A DNA stretch of 64,000 nucleotides. Origin: CBDCFT01 sp965216365. Its GTDB lineage: Bacteria > Pseudomonadota > Gammaproteobacteria > Arenicellales > CBDCFT01. Shown piece by piece: positions 52,220-61,623 of this stretch (position 1 is the first letter of the stretch; each line of letters starts with the position of its first letter). Where the stretch lies: NCBI GenBank assembly GCA_965216365.1, contig CBDCFT010000070.1:1-64000 (forward strand), in the 5' to 3' direction. The notes beneath the pieces were generated by a model, which saw only the letters and a list, made by a program, of their open reading frames with translations, ran no database searches and was not told the DNA's origin. A program made the position numbers and the translations under genes.

Positions 52220-52415
52220 CGGGTTGCCGTATTTCCGGAGTAATTTCAGGTAAAGATCTCCACGATTGCACAGTGCGTTACCACCCAGAGTCCAATTCCA
52301 ATCTGATATAATCCGCCGTCAACTAAGTGGGAGCCTGTTTTGCACGGCACCGGTACAGGGACCAAACCGGCTGTTCCCCGAAAAATTTAAAACTTTCTCG
52401 TGTTAGAGGCGAATC
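52220..52415 (+). promoter_or_regulatory. intergenic region upstream of petA
   Basis: 196 bp. GATATAATCC at 52302-52311 has a good TATAAT (52304-52309); the -35 about 17 bp upstream would be near TCCAATTCC and is weak. A pet operon promoter is likely here. Confidence 0.4.
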
Positions 52416-53012
52416 ATGAGCGATAAGCAAGTAGATAAAGGCCGCCGGCTGATGCTGACGACAGTCACCAGCGGCGTCGGTCTGGTCGGCGTTGGTATTG
52501 GCGCCATTCCTTTTGTTGCCAGTATGTCCCCAAGCGAGCGTGCCAAGGCGGCGGGTGCGCCGGTGGAAGTCGATATCAGCGACCTGCCACCCGGCCAAAT
52601 GAAGGTAGCGGAGTGGCGTGGCCAACCGGTGTGGGTTATTAATCGCACTCAAGAGATGCTCGATAGTCTGTCTGAAGTCGAGGACGAGTTGCTCGACCCG
52701 GAATCGGAAGTAGATCAACAACCGGAATATGCGATTAATCAATATCGATCAAGACGTCCCGAGATTGCCGTCATCGTAGGTCTTTGCACCCATCTGGGTT
52801 GTTCGCCTACGGAGAAACTGGCACAGGGGTCGCTGGAAGGTGTGAGTGACTGGCCCGGTGGGTTTTTCTGCGCCTGTCACGGCTCTAAATTTGACCTGGC
52901 GGGGCGTGTGTATAAAAACGTACCTGCGCCGACTAATCTGGTAATTCCACCGTATAAATTCCTTGACGAGAATTTGATTCTGGTCGGCGACGACACTGAG
53001 GACACCGCCTGA
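52416..53012 (+). CDS. petA: ubiquinol-cytochrome c reductase Rieske Fe-S subunit
   Basis: 198 residues. Twin-arginine R10-R11 (DKGRRLMLTTV) before a membrane helix; cluster ligands C124, H126, C129 and C152, H155 (CTHLGCSP; FCACHGSKFD). Part of the bc1 complex; the signal is uncleaved, anchoring it in the membrane. Confidence 0.95.
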   Translation: MSDKQVDKGRRLMLTTVTSGVGLVGVGIGAIPFVASMSPSERAKAAGAPVEVDISDLPPGQMKVAEWRGQPVWVINRTQEMLDSLSEVEDELLDPESEVDQQPEYAINQYRSRRPEIAVIVGLCTHLGCSPTEKLAQGSLEGVSDWPGGFFCACHGSKFDLAGRVYKNVPAPTNLVIPPYKFLDENLILVGDDTEDTA

Positions 53013-54379
53013 TGGAAAAGCTGCTCGGATGGATTGACGAACGCATCCCACTGACCAAGGTGTGGCAAGAGCACATGGCGCAGTACTACGCGCCAAAGAA
53101 TTTCAACTTCTGGTACTTCTTTGGTTCTCTCGCCATCTTGGTGCTGGTGATACAGATTGTCACCGGAATCTTTCTCACCATGCATTACACACCGAGCGCC
53201 GAAGAAGCTTTTGCCTCGGTGGAATACATCATGCGCGACGTGCCGTTCGGCTGGTTGATTCGTTATATGCATTCGACCGGTGCCTCAATGTTTTTTGTGG
53301 TGATTTATCTGCACATGTTTCGGGGACTTGTGTACGGCTCCTACCGTGCGCCACGGGAGTTGGTCTGGATTATCGGTATGGTGATTTTTCTGTCGTTAAT
53401 GGCGGAAGCCTTTATGGGTTATTTGTTGCCCTGGGGCAACATGTCTTACTGGGGCGCGCAGGTCATCATCAATCTGTTCGGTACTATCCCCTTTATCGGC
53501 GAGGGATTGTCGGAATGGATTCGTGGTGACTTCGTTGTGTCAGACGCGACGCTGAATCGCTTTTTTGCTTTCCATGTGATTCTCGTTCCATTATTACTGT
53601 TTGGTCTGGTGTTTTTACATATCGTTGCCTTGCATCAGGTGGGTTCGAATAACCCGGATGGCATTGAGATCAAGCAAAACAAGGACAGCGAAGGCAAGCC
53701 GGTGGACGGTATACCGTTTCATCCCTATTACACGGTTAAGGACATATTTGGAGCGGCTGTATTTCTCATACTGTACTTCGTCATCGTCTTTTTCGTACCG
53801 GAATTGGGTGGCTGGTTCCTGGAAAAAGATAATTTCGCCCCGGCGAATGTTTTACAAACACCGCCTAATATTGTGCCATTGTGGTATTTCACGCCTTATT
53901 ACTCTATTTTGCGTGCTGTAACTGGACAATACATGATTGTATTGATGATTCTCGTGGCGGCCTCTTCCTTGGTTGCCATTCTCAATTCTAAGAGCATTCT
54001 GGGTAAAGCGGCAGCGGTAATCATTGGCGTCGGTGTCATCATTGCCATGAATATATTCAAGCCGGAATTCTGGGGCGTGGTGATGATGGGCATGGCGATT
54101 ATCGTGATGTTCCTGTTGCCTTGGCTGGATCATTCACCGGTCGCGTCCGTGCGTTACCGTGGCTGGATGTTTAAAACCGCGGTCACATTGTTTGTCATCG
54201 TGTTTTTTATCCTCGGTTACCTGGGTACGGTAAAACCAGACGACATCGATTTGTTCTGGCTAAAAAATGTCAGGTGGGCGCAAATCTGCCTGGTGGTTTA
54301 TTTCGGATTTTTCATATTGATGCCGCTCTATACGAAACTCGATAAAACCAAGCCCGTACCAGAGAGGGTGACATCATGA
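53012..54379 (+). CDS. petB: cytochrome b of the bc1 complex
   Basis: 455 residues, longer than many cyt b (about 400). Heme histidines in RYMHSTGASMFF and HVILVPLLLFGLVFLHIVALH, PEWY-type loop as PLWYFTPYYSILRA. Eight or more helices. Overlaps petA by one base and petC by four. Confidence 0.95.
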   Translation: MEKLLGWIDERIPLTKVWQEHMAQYYAPKNFNFWYFFGSLAILVLVIQIVTGIFLTMHYTPSAEEAFASVEYIMRDVPFGWLIRYMHSTGASMFFVVIYLHMFRGLVYGSYRAPRELVWIIGMVIFLSLMAEAFMGYLLPWGNMSYWGAQVIINLFGTIPFIGEGLSEWIRGDFVVSDATLNRFFAFHVILVPLLLFGLVFLHIVALHQVGSNNPDGIEIKQNKDSEGKPVDGIPFHPYYTVKDIFGAAVFLILYFVIVFFVPELGGWFLEKDNFAPANVLQTPPNIVPLWYFTPYYSILRAVTGQYMIVLMILVAASSLVAILNSKSILGKAAAVIIGVGVIIAMNIFKPEFWGVVMMGMAIIVMFLLPWLDHSPVASVRYRGWMFKTAVTLFVIVFFILGYLGTVKPDDIDLFWLKNVRWAQICLVVYFGFFILMPLYTKLDKTKPVPERVTS

Positions 54380-55131
54380 GGGGTGCCATGAAAAAACGTT
54401 TTCTGATTTTTGTTTGCATGTTGCTCCCGGCATTGCTACCTGTCCGGGGGTTTGCTGCGGGTGGCAGTGATGTTCATCTCGATAAAGTTCATATCGACCT
54501 GGGTAACAAACCATCCCTGCAACGTGGCGCGTCGACATTCGTGAATTTTTGTCTGTCCTGTCACAGTGCGTCGTTTATGCGTTACAACCGCATGGGAAAA
54601 GACCTGGAAATCAGCGAAGATCTACTGGAAGAAAATCTGATGTTCGGAGAAGGCAAGGTGGGCGATTTGATGATCACTACTATGCCGGCCGAGCAGGCTG
54701 AAGACTGGTTTGGTATAGCACCGCCGGATTTAAGCCTGGTTGCACGTTCGCGTGGTCCGGACTGGTTGTACACCTATTTGCGCAGTTTTTATCTGGACGA
54801 GTCATCGCCCGGCGGCTGGAACAACTGTGTTTTCCCGCATGTTGCCATGCCCCATGCGTTGTACGAATGGCAAGGCAGTCAGCGTTTAAAAGGTGAGGAT
54901 TGTAATCCCAATGAAGAGGGCGAAAGTCTGTTTGAAATTGTTATTCCGGGCAAACTGACGCCGGCGGAATACGATGTCGCCATGGCGGATCTGACTAACT
55001 TCCTGGTGTATCTTGCGGAACCGGCAAAATTGGTGCGCTACCAAATGGGTTTCTGGATTATTTTACTGCTGATTGTTTTGTCCTTTTTGTCTTATCTGCT
55101 CAAAAAGGAATACTGGAGAGACGTTCATTAG
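54376..55131 (+). CDS. petC: cytochrome c1 of the bc1 complex
   Basis: 251 residues. Signal peptide ending GFAAGG; heme c motif CLSCH (C59, C62, H63); C-terminal anchor IILLLIVLSFLSYLL. M ligand likely in the HVAMPHALYEW segment. Confidence 0.95.
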   Translation: MRGAMKKRFLIFVCMLLPALLPVRGFAAGGSDVHLDKVHIDLGNKPSLQRGASTFVNFCLSCHSASFMRYNRMGKDLEISEDLLEENLMFGEGKVGDLMITTMPAEQAEDWFGIAPPDLSLVARSRGPDWLYTYLRSFYLDESSPGGWNNCVFPHVAMPHALYEWQGSQRLKGEDCNPNEEGESLFEIVIPGKLTPAEYDVAMADLTNFLVYLAEPAKLVRYQMGFWIILLLIVLSFLSYLLKKEYWRDVH

Positions 55132-55194
55132 TGTTGCAAGCGCAAGGCGCTGCGGGCTAATCCACCTGCCAGCGCTGACTGCGGGGCGTTTACA

Positions 55195-55821
55195 ATGACA
55201 CCCGATACGACCCGTAACTCACATATGGTTTTATTTTCGGCAAAACAATCCATCCACAGCCATAGCTGTCGTATTGTCGTATACGAAAAGGAAGTGGATT
55301 GCTATGTTCAATATGTGACCACGGACAGCGATCATGAGGAATTGGCGGAACTCAATCCCTACAACGAAACACCGACCCTGGTCGATCGTGAGTTGGTGTT
55401 ATTTGAAGCGCGTATTATTAACGAATATCTCGATGAACGCCTGCCGCATCCGCCGTTAATGCCGGTCGATCCGGTAAGCCGCGGGCGTGCGCGTTTGTAC
55501 GTTGAACGGATACAACGGGATTGGTTGAATATTCTAAAGAATATCGCAGACCCCAAATCGCTAACGCCCGTCATGCGGCAAAATATTCGGGATGGTTTGC
55601 TGGCGATTTCACCTGCTTTCGATGAACAAACGTATATGATGGGTGAAGAGTACACACTGGTAGATTGCTATATGGCGCCGTTGTTATGGCGTTTGCCCTG
55701 GCTCGGCATCGAGTTACCAAAACAGGCACAACCGATTTTAGACTACGCCGACCGATTGTTTGACCGGTCTGCATTCTCATCCAGTTTGAGCGATATAGAA
55801 CGGGAGATTCGTCTGTCCTGA
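55195..55821 (+). CDS. sspA: stringent starvation protein A
   Basis: 208 residues, GST fold without a catalytic serine/cysteine set: VLFSAKQSIHSHSCRIVVYE, LNPYNETPTLVDRELVLFE, YTLVDCYMAPLLWRL. RNA polymerase-associated. Start may be the ATG ten codons later (MVLFSA). Confidence 0.92.
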   Translation: MTPDTTRNSHMVLFSAKQSIHSHSCRIVVYEKEVDCYVQYVTTDSDHEELAELNPYNETPTLVDRELVLFEARIINEYLDERLPHPPLMPVDPVSRGRARLYVERIQRDWLNILKNIADPKSLTPVMRQNIRDGLLAISPAFDEQTYMMGEEYTLVDCYMAPLLWRLPWLGIELPKQAQPILDYADRLFDRSAFSSSLSDIEREIRLS

Positions 55822-55844
55822 GTTGCACGAACTTGACTAATACC

Positions 55845-56264
55845 ATGATTTCCACAAAACCTTATCTGATTCGCGCCATTCGAGAGTGGGCGATGGATAA
55901 TGGAGTCACACCGCAGATCCTTGTCGACGCGGCGGTTGAAAATGTTAACGTACCATCGTCTTACGTGCAGGATGGAAAAATCGTTCTAAACATTCATGAT
56001 CGTGCGGTCAATGGCATCGAGTTAAACAATGAATGGATATTGTTCAGCGCACGTTTCGGTGGTGTCGAGAATCACATCGAAGTTCCGGTCAGGGCGGTGC
56101 TGGCAATTTATGCCCGGGAAAACGGGCAGGGTTTGTATTTTAAAGGCGATGACGCCGATGATAACTCGGCACCCGCTGTAACCGACGCGACTTCCCCGAC
56201 CGGTCCCGAAGCGGAAAAAGCAAAGAAACCCGCTAAACGTCCTCACTTAAAACTGGTTCAATAA
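55845..56264 (+). CDS. sspB: ClpXP adaptor SspB
   Basis: 139 residues from ATG 55845. PYLIRAIREWAMDNGVTPQI and FSARFGGVENHIEVPVRAV form the SspB barrel; the C-terminal tail with LKLVQ is the ClpX-binding module. Delivers ssrA-tagged proteins to ClpXP. Confidence 0.94.
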   Translation: MISTKPYLIRAIREWAMDNGVTPQILVDAAVENVNVPSSYVQDGKIVLNIHDRAVNGIELNNEWILFSARFGGVENHIEVPVRAVLAIYARENGQGLYFKGDDADDNSAPAVTDATSPTGPEAEKAKKPAKRPHLKLVQ

Positions 56265-56280
56265 AGAAAAATTTCGCGCT

Positions 56281-56310
56281 CTTGAAATTCCCGGTGTGAA
56301 ACCGCATGTA
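56281..56310 (+). promoter_or_regulatory. sigma-32-type promoter for hslVU
   Basis: CTTGAAA (56281-56287), a 14-base spacer, then CCGCATGTA (56302-56310), against the consensus CTTGAAA-N(13-15)-CCCCATNT: seven of seven and one mismatch. It lies 31 bp before the hslV ATG and lies partly inside the upstream-extended reading frame, supporting the start at 56341. Confidence 0.75.
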
Positions 56311-56340
56311 TACCGTTTCGCCCGCAAAAAAAAGACCAAT

Positions 56341-56886
56341 ATGAATCAATTTCGAGGAACGACTATCTTATCAGTACGCCGTGGTGATCGTGTCGTGGTG
56401 GGTGGTGACGGTCAGGTGTCGATGGGCGATACAGTAATGAAAGGCAATGCGCGCAAGGTGCGCCGTTTGCATAACGACAAAGTATTGGCCGGTTTTGCCG
56501 GTGGCACAGCGGATGCGTTTACCTTGTTCGAACGATTCGAAGGCAAGTTGGAAAAACATCAGGGCAATCTGGTGCGCTCCGCGGTCGAGTTAGCCAAGGA
56601 CTGGCGCACGGATCGCATGTTACGCCGCCTCGAAGCCCTGTTAACGGTCGCGGATACAGAATCTTCGTTAATCATCTCCGGTAACGGCGATGTGATTGAA
56701 CCTGAAAGCGGCATCATGGCAATTGGTTCCGGTGGCTCTTACGCCAAAGCCGCAGCGCGCGCGCTGGTGGAATCGACTGAACTGGATGCGAGAACTATCG
56801 TCGAACGCAGTCTTGCCATTGCGGCCGATATCTGTGTGTATACGAACCACTCGTTAACCATCGAAGAGCTGGTAGCTGGAGAATAG
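56341..56886 (+). CDS. hslV: ATP-dependent protease peptidase subunit
   Basis: 181 residues from ATG 56341. A short propeptide MNQFRG precedes the catalytic Thr of TTILSVRRG, then GGDGQVSMGDTVMKGN. The N-terminal threonine protease is controlled by HslU. The 45 bases between 56296 and 56341 hold the heat-shock promoter and are not coding. Confidence 0.94.
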   Translation: MNQFRGTTILSVRRGDRVVVGGDGQVSMGDTVMKGNARKVRRLHNDKVLAGFAGGTADAFTLFERFEGKLEKHQGNLVRSAVELAKDWRTDRMLRRLEALLTVADTESSLIISGNGDVIEPESGIMAIGSGGSYAKAAARALVESTELDARTIVERSLAIAADICVYTNHSLTIEELVAGE

Positions 56887-56889
56887 AAC

Positions 56890-58227
56890 GTGTCTGAAAT
56901 GACGCCCAGAGAAATTGTCGAGGAACTCGACAAACATATCGTCGGCCAGAATTCCGCCAAACGCGCGGTGGCTATCGCCTTGCGTAATCGTTGGCGGCGC
57001 ATGCAGGTGGACGACGAGGATCTGCGTGCGGAAATTACACCAAAAAATATTCTCATGATTGGCCCCACCGGTGTGGGAAAAACCGAGATCGCCCGGCGCC
57101 TGGCGCGTCTGGCGCGAGCGCCATTCATAAAAGTTGAAGCGACCAAGTTTACCGAGGTCGGTTATGTCGGTCGCGATGTGGATTCTATTGTGCGCGACCT
57201 GGTGGATACATCGGTGAAAATGACGCGGGAAGAGGAAATCGACAAGGTGAAACCAAGGGCGGAAGATGCCGCCGAAGATCGTATCCTGGATATTTTATTG
57301 CCGCCGGCGCGCGCTGCCGACAATGAAAGCGATGAACCGGCCAGCGAAGGCGCGGCGCGTCAACGCTTTCGCAAATTATTGCGCGAAGGCAAGCTGGATG
57401 AAAAAGAGGTCGAAATAGAAGTCAGCGCGCCGACCGTGGGTGTGGAGATATTCGGCCCGCCGGGCATGGAAGAAATGACCAGTCAGTTGCAGGGCATGAT
57501 GCAAAACATGGGCGCGAAACGTCCCAAGGCGCGCAAAACTCAAATCAAGGAGGCATTAAAACTGTTGACTGAAGAGGAAGCCTCCAAGCTGATTAACGAA
57601 GATGATATAAAAATGCGCGCTGTCGAACGAGCGGAACAGGACGGTATCGTATTTATCGATGAGTTCGATAAAATTGTCGGACGTTCAGAAACCGGGCGCG
57701 GCCCGGACGTATCGCGTGAAGGCGTACAACGGGATTTGTTGCCTTTAATCGAAGGATCGACCATTTCAACCAAATACGGTATGGTCAAAACGGACCATGT
57801 TTTGTTTATTGCGTCGGGTGCGTTTCAGCTATCCAAGCCTTCGGATTTGATCCCGGAATTGCAGGGGCGGCTGCCGATTCGTGTGGAGCTAAAAGCGCTT
57901 AACACTGAAGATTTTGTGCGTATCCTGACGGAGCCGGATGCGTCTTTAACCGAACAATACAGTGCGCTCATGGCGACTGAAGGATTAACCCTGAGTTTCA
58001 ATTCAGCGGGGGTGCGTCGTATCGCCGAAGTCGCCTGGCAGGTTAATGAGCAAACGGAAAATATTGGTGCGCGTCGCTTGCATACAGTCGTCGAGCGATT
58101 ACTTGAAACGGTCTCGTTCGAAGCAGCGGACGAAAGTGGCAATGCTATTGTCGTTGACCCGGCTTATGTCGATGAGCATCTGCAGGATTTAGTAAGTGAT
58201 CAGGATTTATCCCGTTATATCCTGTAA
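56890..58227 (+). CDS. hslU: ATP-dependent protease ATPase subunit
   Basis: 445 residues, GTG start. Walker A IGPTGVGKTEIARRLA, VRGREVG-like VGYVGRDVDSIVRDL, Walker B IVFIDEFDKI, intermediate I-domain and C-terminal SRYIL peptide that activates HslV. Gap of 3 bp after hslV. Confidence 0.96.
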   Translation: MSEMTPREIVEELDKHIVGQNSAKRAVAIALRNRWRRMQVDDEDLRAEITPKNILMIGPTGVGKTEIARRLARLARAPFIKVEATKFTEVGYVGRDVDSIVRDLVDTSVKMTREEEIDKVKPRAEDAAEDRILDILLPPARAADNESDEPASEGAARQRFRKLLREGKLDEKEVEIEVSAPTVGVEIFGPPGMEEMTSQLQGMMQNMGAKRPKARKTQIKEALKLLTEEEASKLINEDDIKMRAVERAEQDGIVFIDEFDKIVGRSETGRGPDVSREGVQRDLLPLIEGSTISTKYGMVKTDHVLFIASGAFQLSKPSDLIPELQGRLPIRVELKALNTEDFVRILTEPDASLTEQYSALMATEGLTLSFNSAGVRRIAEVAWQVNEQTENIGARRLHTVVERLLETVSFEAADESGNAIVVDPAYVDEHLQDLVSDQDLSRYIL

Positions 58228-58255
58228 ACCGGCTCAAAAAAATCTATCTGTCGAG

Positions 58256-58286
58256 TATTGAAATACGCATTGCATATCCCCATTTA
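58256..58286 (+). promoter_or_regulatory. sigma-32-type promoter for the small heat-shock gene
   Basis: TATTGAAA (58256-58263), 14-base spacer, CCCCATTTA (58278-58286). Six of seven at the -35 and all of CCCCATNT at the -10. It is 57 bp before hsp20 ATG. Confidence 0.8.
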
Positions 58287-58342
58287 GAAAATCAAGCGAG
58301 GGCCGGTTTACGGTCATGATTTGAAATTCTAGGAGATATGTT

Positions 58343-58792
58343 ATGAATAATGCAGTAATTCGTTCACCCGAAAAACGTCTGGGTTGGGACTTGTTTGATG
58401 ACTTTGATAATGTTGTAAACAGTCTGTTTAAACCCGTGCGCAACGTTGGTAATGGTCAGGCACTGGCGCCGTCAGTCGATATTGCTGAAACCGACAAGGC
58501 TTATATTTTGAAAGCCGAGTTACCAGGCGTGAGCAAGGATGATCTTGATGTGACCATCAAGGATGGACTGTTAACCATCAATGCCGAGTCGAAGTTTGAG
58601 CACGACGAGGAAAAACACGGTCGTTTGATTCGACAAGAACGCCGTTATGGAAAATATGTCCGCTCACTGCGCTTGGGCGCCGATGTCGACGAGTCTAAAG
58701 TTCAGGCGGATTACAAGGACGGTGTGTTGGCGTTGACTTTACCTAAGGCTGAGGAAGTACAGCCGAGGAAAATCGAAGTACAAATCCAATAG
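58343..58792 (+). CDS. small heat-shock protein, Hsp20/IbpA family
   Basis: 149 residues: disordered N-terminal (LGWDLFDDFDNVVNSLF) and alpha-crystallin core (PSVDIAETDKAYILKAELPG; ADYKDGVLALTLPK). Holds unfolded proteins. SD AGGAGA nine bases before ATG. Confidence 0.93.
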   Translation: MNNAVIRSPEKRLGWDLFDDFDNVVNSLFKPVRNVGNGQALAPSVDIAETDKAYILKAELPGVSKDDLDVTIKDGLLTINAESKFEHDEEKHGRLIRQERRYGKYVRSLRLGADVDESKVQADYKDGVLALTLPKAEEVQPRKIEVQIQ

Positions 58793-58817
58793 TCAAAATA
58801 AAATTGAATAAGAAAAA

Positions 58818-58840
58818 GGGTCGCATTTGCGGCCCTTTTT
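58818..58840 (+). terminator. intrinsic terminator after the small heat-shock gene
   Basis: GGGTCGC-ATTT-GCGGCCC (one wobble pair) followed by TTTTTTAT. It ends the hsp20 transcript and isolates argB. Confidence 0.88.
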
Positions 58841-58895
58841 TATTTGGACACTACTCGCACCTGTCCGGGCGTGTTGTTATAGTAGCGCGCTAATC

Positions 58896-59804
58896 ATGAA
58901 TGATATTGAATCCATTTTGCACGCCCACTCTGACGCGGCGGCTACTGCCGAGGTTTTAACCGAGGCCTTACCCTATATTCAGCGTTACCATGGAAAAACC
59001 ATTGTTATCAAATACGGTGGTAATGCCATGGTAGATGAAACGCTGAAAACCGGTTTTGCCCGCGATGTCGTGTTGATGAAGCTGGTGGGTATGAATCCCG
59101 TTGTGGTTCACGGTGGCGGACCGCAAATCAGCGATTTGCTTAAACGGGTAGGAAAGGAAACCCGTTTTGTCGAAGGCATGCGGGTTACCGATCGTGAAAC
59201 CATGGACATCGTCGAGATGGTGCTGGGTGGTTTGGTCAACAAGGAAATTGTAACCCTGATCAATTCCCACGGCGGCAAAGCGATCGGTTTGTCCGGTAAA
59301 GACGGTAACCTGATTCGCGCGCGTAAAATGGTATTACAACAAGACGACCCGTCGCCGACTGAAACGTCGATTGATATTGGACATGTCGGCGAAGTGCAAA
59401 GCATAGACCCACGGGTGGTGTCAGTGTTGGATCAGGAGCGATTCATTCCCGTTATCGCGCCTATTGGTATCGGCGACGACGGTCAAACCTACAACATCAA
59501 CGCCGATGTGGTGGCCGGCAAGCTCGCGATTACTTTGAATGCCGCCAAGTTGATATTGCTGACCAACACCCCTGGCGTACTGGACGGCAACAATGAGTTG
59601 ATACGTGAAGTGATGTTGAAAGATATTAAAACGCTGATCAACGATGATACCATCCACGGCGGTATGTTGCCTAAGGTCAACTGCGCAGCGGACGCTGTCG
59701 CCAGCGGTGTCGAATCCGCGATCATTGTCGATGGTCGTGTGACCCACGCAGTGCTACTCGAAATCTTTACCGACAAAGGTGTGGGTACGCAGATACGTTC
59801 GTGA
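58896..59804 (+). CDS. argB: acetylglutamate kinase
   Basis: 302 residues from ATG 58896 (upstream leader MRPFFIWTLL has no homology and overlaps the terminator). KYGGNAMVDETLKTGF, VHGGGPQISDLLKRVG, VDGRVTHAVLLEIF. Second step of arginine synthesis; no other arg gene nearby. Confidence 0.95.
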   Translation: MNDIESILHAHSDAAATAEVLTEALPYIQRYHGKTIVIKYGGNAMVDETLKTGFARDVVLMKLVGMNPVVVHGGGPQISDLLKRVGKETRFVEGMRVTDRETMDIVEMVLGGLVNKEIVTLINSHGGKAIGLSGKDGNLIRARKMVLQQDDPSPTETSIDIGHVGEVQSIDPRVVSVLDQERFIPVIAPIGIGDDGQTYNINADVVAGKLAITLNAAKLILLTNTPGVLDGNNELIREVMLKDIKTLINDDTIHGGMLPKVNCAADAVASGVESAIIVDGRVTHAVLLEIFTDKGVGTQIRS

Positions 59805-60007
59805 ATGTTTTGTTTTGAATCGATGCAACGTTGGTAGCTAAGTAGCTATACAAAAAAGACTTATTATCAATCTAAAGTCGATCTTTCTTTTAGCAATACA
59901 ATAATGATCGAGGTCAGGTTGTTAGCGGAATCACATTCATCGAGAATTTGAAATATACGGATGAGACGCAATCGTTGAGCGTTAAAAATACTAACGGGTC
60001 TACCTCA

Positions 60008-61140
60008 ATGCCTAATCTGGGCTATCTGTCGAATAGCAATTCTAATCGTTTCGATCTCAAATCAGATCAACCTGTTATGAAAGCTGTCGTCACAACGGGT
60101 AATGGTGGATACGACAAACTCGATTATTGCGATGTGCCCATCCCGGTACCCGGTCTTGGCGAAGTATTACTCAAAGTCCTGGCGGCGGGGGTCAACAATA
60201 CCGAAATCAACACACGCCTTGGCTGGTATTCATCATCAGTGATCAGTGGAACCGAGCAGTTGTCAACAAATAAACCCGATTCCGAAATGGACGATGGCGG
60301 TTGGAATGAGAAAACACCCTTCCCATTGATTCAGGGAACCGACTGTTGTGGTGAGGTGATCGAACAGGCCGATGGTGTGACCCATCCAACCATCTGTAAA
60401 CGGGTACTGGTACGCGCCTGCATGCGCGTGAATGGCTACGAGTCGCTGGAAAACATATGGATGGCGTCCGACTTCGACGGTGCCTTCGCGCAATATGTCA
60501 CAGTGCCAGCAAGCGAAGTGTTCGAGGTCGATTGCACCTGGAGTGATATTGAACTCGCGACCATACCCTGCGCCTACGGCACGGCGGAAAACATGGTGCA
60601 CCGAACCGCGTCAGCCCGTCTGACAGCGTACTGGTCACCGGTGCGTCGGGTGGTGTCGGATCAGCAGTCGTACAACTTGCGAAACGTCGTGGCGCCCATG
60701 TTACCGCGGTTGTCGGGCGAGCCAAGATCGATGCGGTACTAAGTCTTGGTGCTGACAGAGTTATTCCTCGCGACGCGGACATAGTCACCGAACTCGGCGA
60801 ATCCAGCATTGACGTCGTGATAGACAATGTCGCGGGCAAAGACTTCGGACAACTACTAAAGATTATTGTTCGAGGTGGTCGCTACGCCTCTTCGGGCGCC
60901 ATCGCAGGACCGATAGTCAACATGGACATGCGTGATTTCTATCTCAAGGATTTGAACTTGATCGGTTGCACCGCATGGGATGAACCCGTCTTCCCAAACC
61001 TCATCGGGTACATTGAAAAAGGTGAAATCAAACCACTGGTAGCGAAGACATTCGATCTGAAAGATATCGCAATCGCGCAACAGGAATTCATGAATAAGAC
61101 CCATTTTGGTAACTTTGTCCTCGTACCACCTCGTGTATAG
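60008..61140 (+). pseudogene. MDR-family zinc-type alcohol dehydrogenase broken by a one-base deletion
   Basis: First frame: MKAVVTTGNGGYDKLDYCD at 60077, LGEVLLKVLAAGVNNTEIN, then PLIQGTDCCGEVI, reading to about 60608. The second frame (from about 60611) continues SDSVLVTGASGGVGSAVVQLA (in outline), the NAD(P)-binding Rossmann motif, to VLVPPRV at 61137. Adding one base at 60606-60610 joins them into about 376 residues. Possible frame-dependent start at 60008 or 60077. Confidence 0.8.
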
Positions 61141-61623
61141 CACAATAAATATAGAACATCCGCTTCATCCATGCCTTTACAGACCAGCGAGTGTAGCCCG
61201 GATGGAATGTAAGAAATGCAGATTCAGACGTTCTCCAACTCGCGAATTGTTCTTTGTATAGTCTCGATCTGTTCGACTTCGTGACGTTCTGGTTTCTCGA
61301 CTCGGGCATATTTTTCTCTTTTATGAACGATTTTCCCATCGCTCGCTATTATTAAAACAGCAAGACTGACACAACAACGCTCAGGCTAACAGGGTGCTCT
61401 TAACTTGGCGCATACGGATAAATTAGTTTTACGATACGCATAATATGTTTCTTAAGATGGGTAATTCACATAGTGCCTGTGTGAGCGATTGCTAAAAATG
61501 TGACGTTGAGTCTTTAGCTATTACTGTTCAATAAATACGGTGTTTATAGATACGGCGGTTTCCGTCTGACACATATCCTCTGCAAAACGTTATAGCTTTA
61601 GGCTAACAGAATCTCATAAAGCG
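61141..61623. other. 483-bp gene-free stretch
   Basis: No supported ORF. It contains one REP-like copy near 61192 and AT-rich sequence. No tRNA, terminator or attC identified. Confidence 0.5.
61192..61209. repeat. REP-like TGTAGCCCGGATGGAATG
   Basis: Copy of the GTAGCCCGGATG motif also seen at 13271. Its return arm is missing or decayed. Confidence 0.4.

Noticed and set aside
53641..53660. GGTTCGAATAACC resembling a tRNA T-arm
   Set aside because: It is inside petB and no acceptor, D or anticodon arm is nearby.
56296..56340. N-terminal extension of HslV
   Set aside because: The 45 bases hold the -10 of a sigma-32 promoter; the family starts with MxQFRGTTI.
61088..61339. 83-codon minus-strand ORF downstream of the dehydrogenase
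   Set aside because: No family resemblance; overlaps the end of the dehydrogenase and a REP-like motif.
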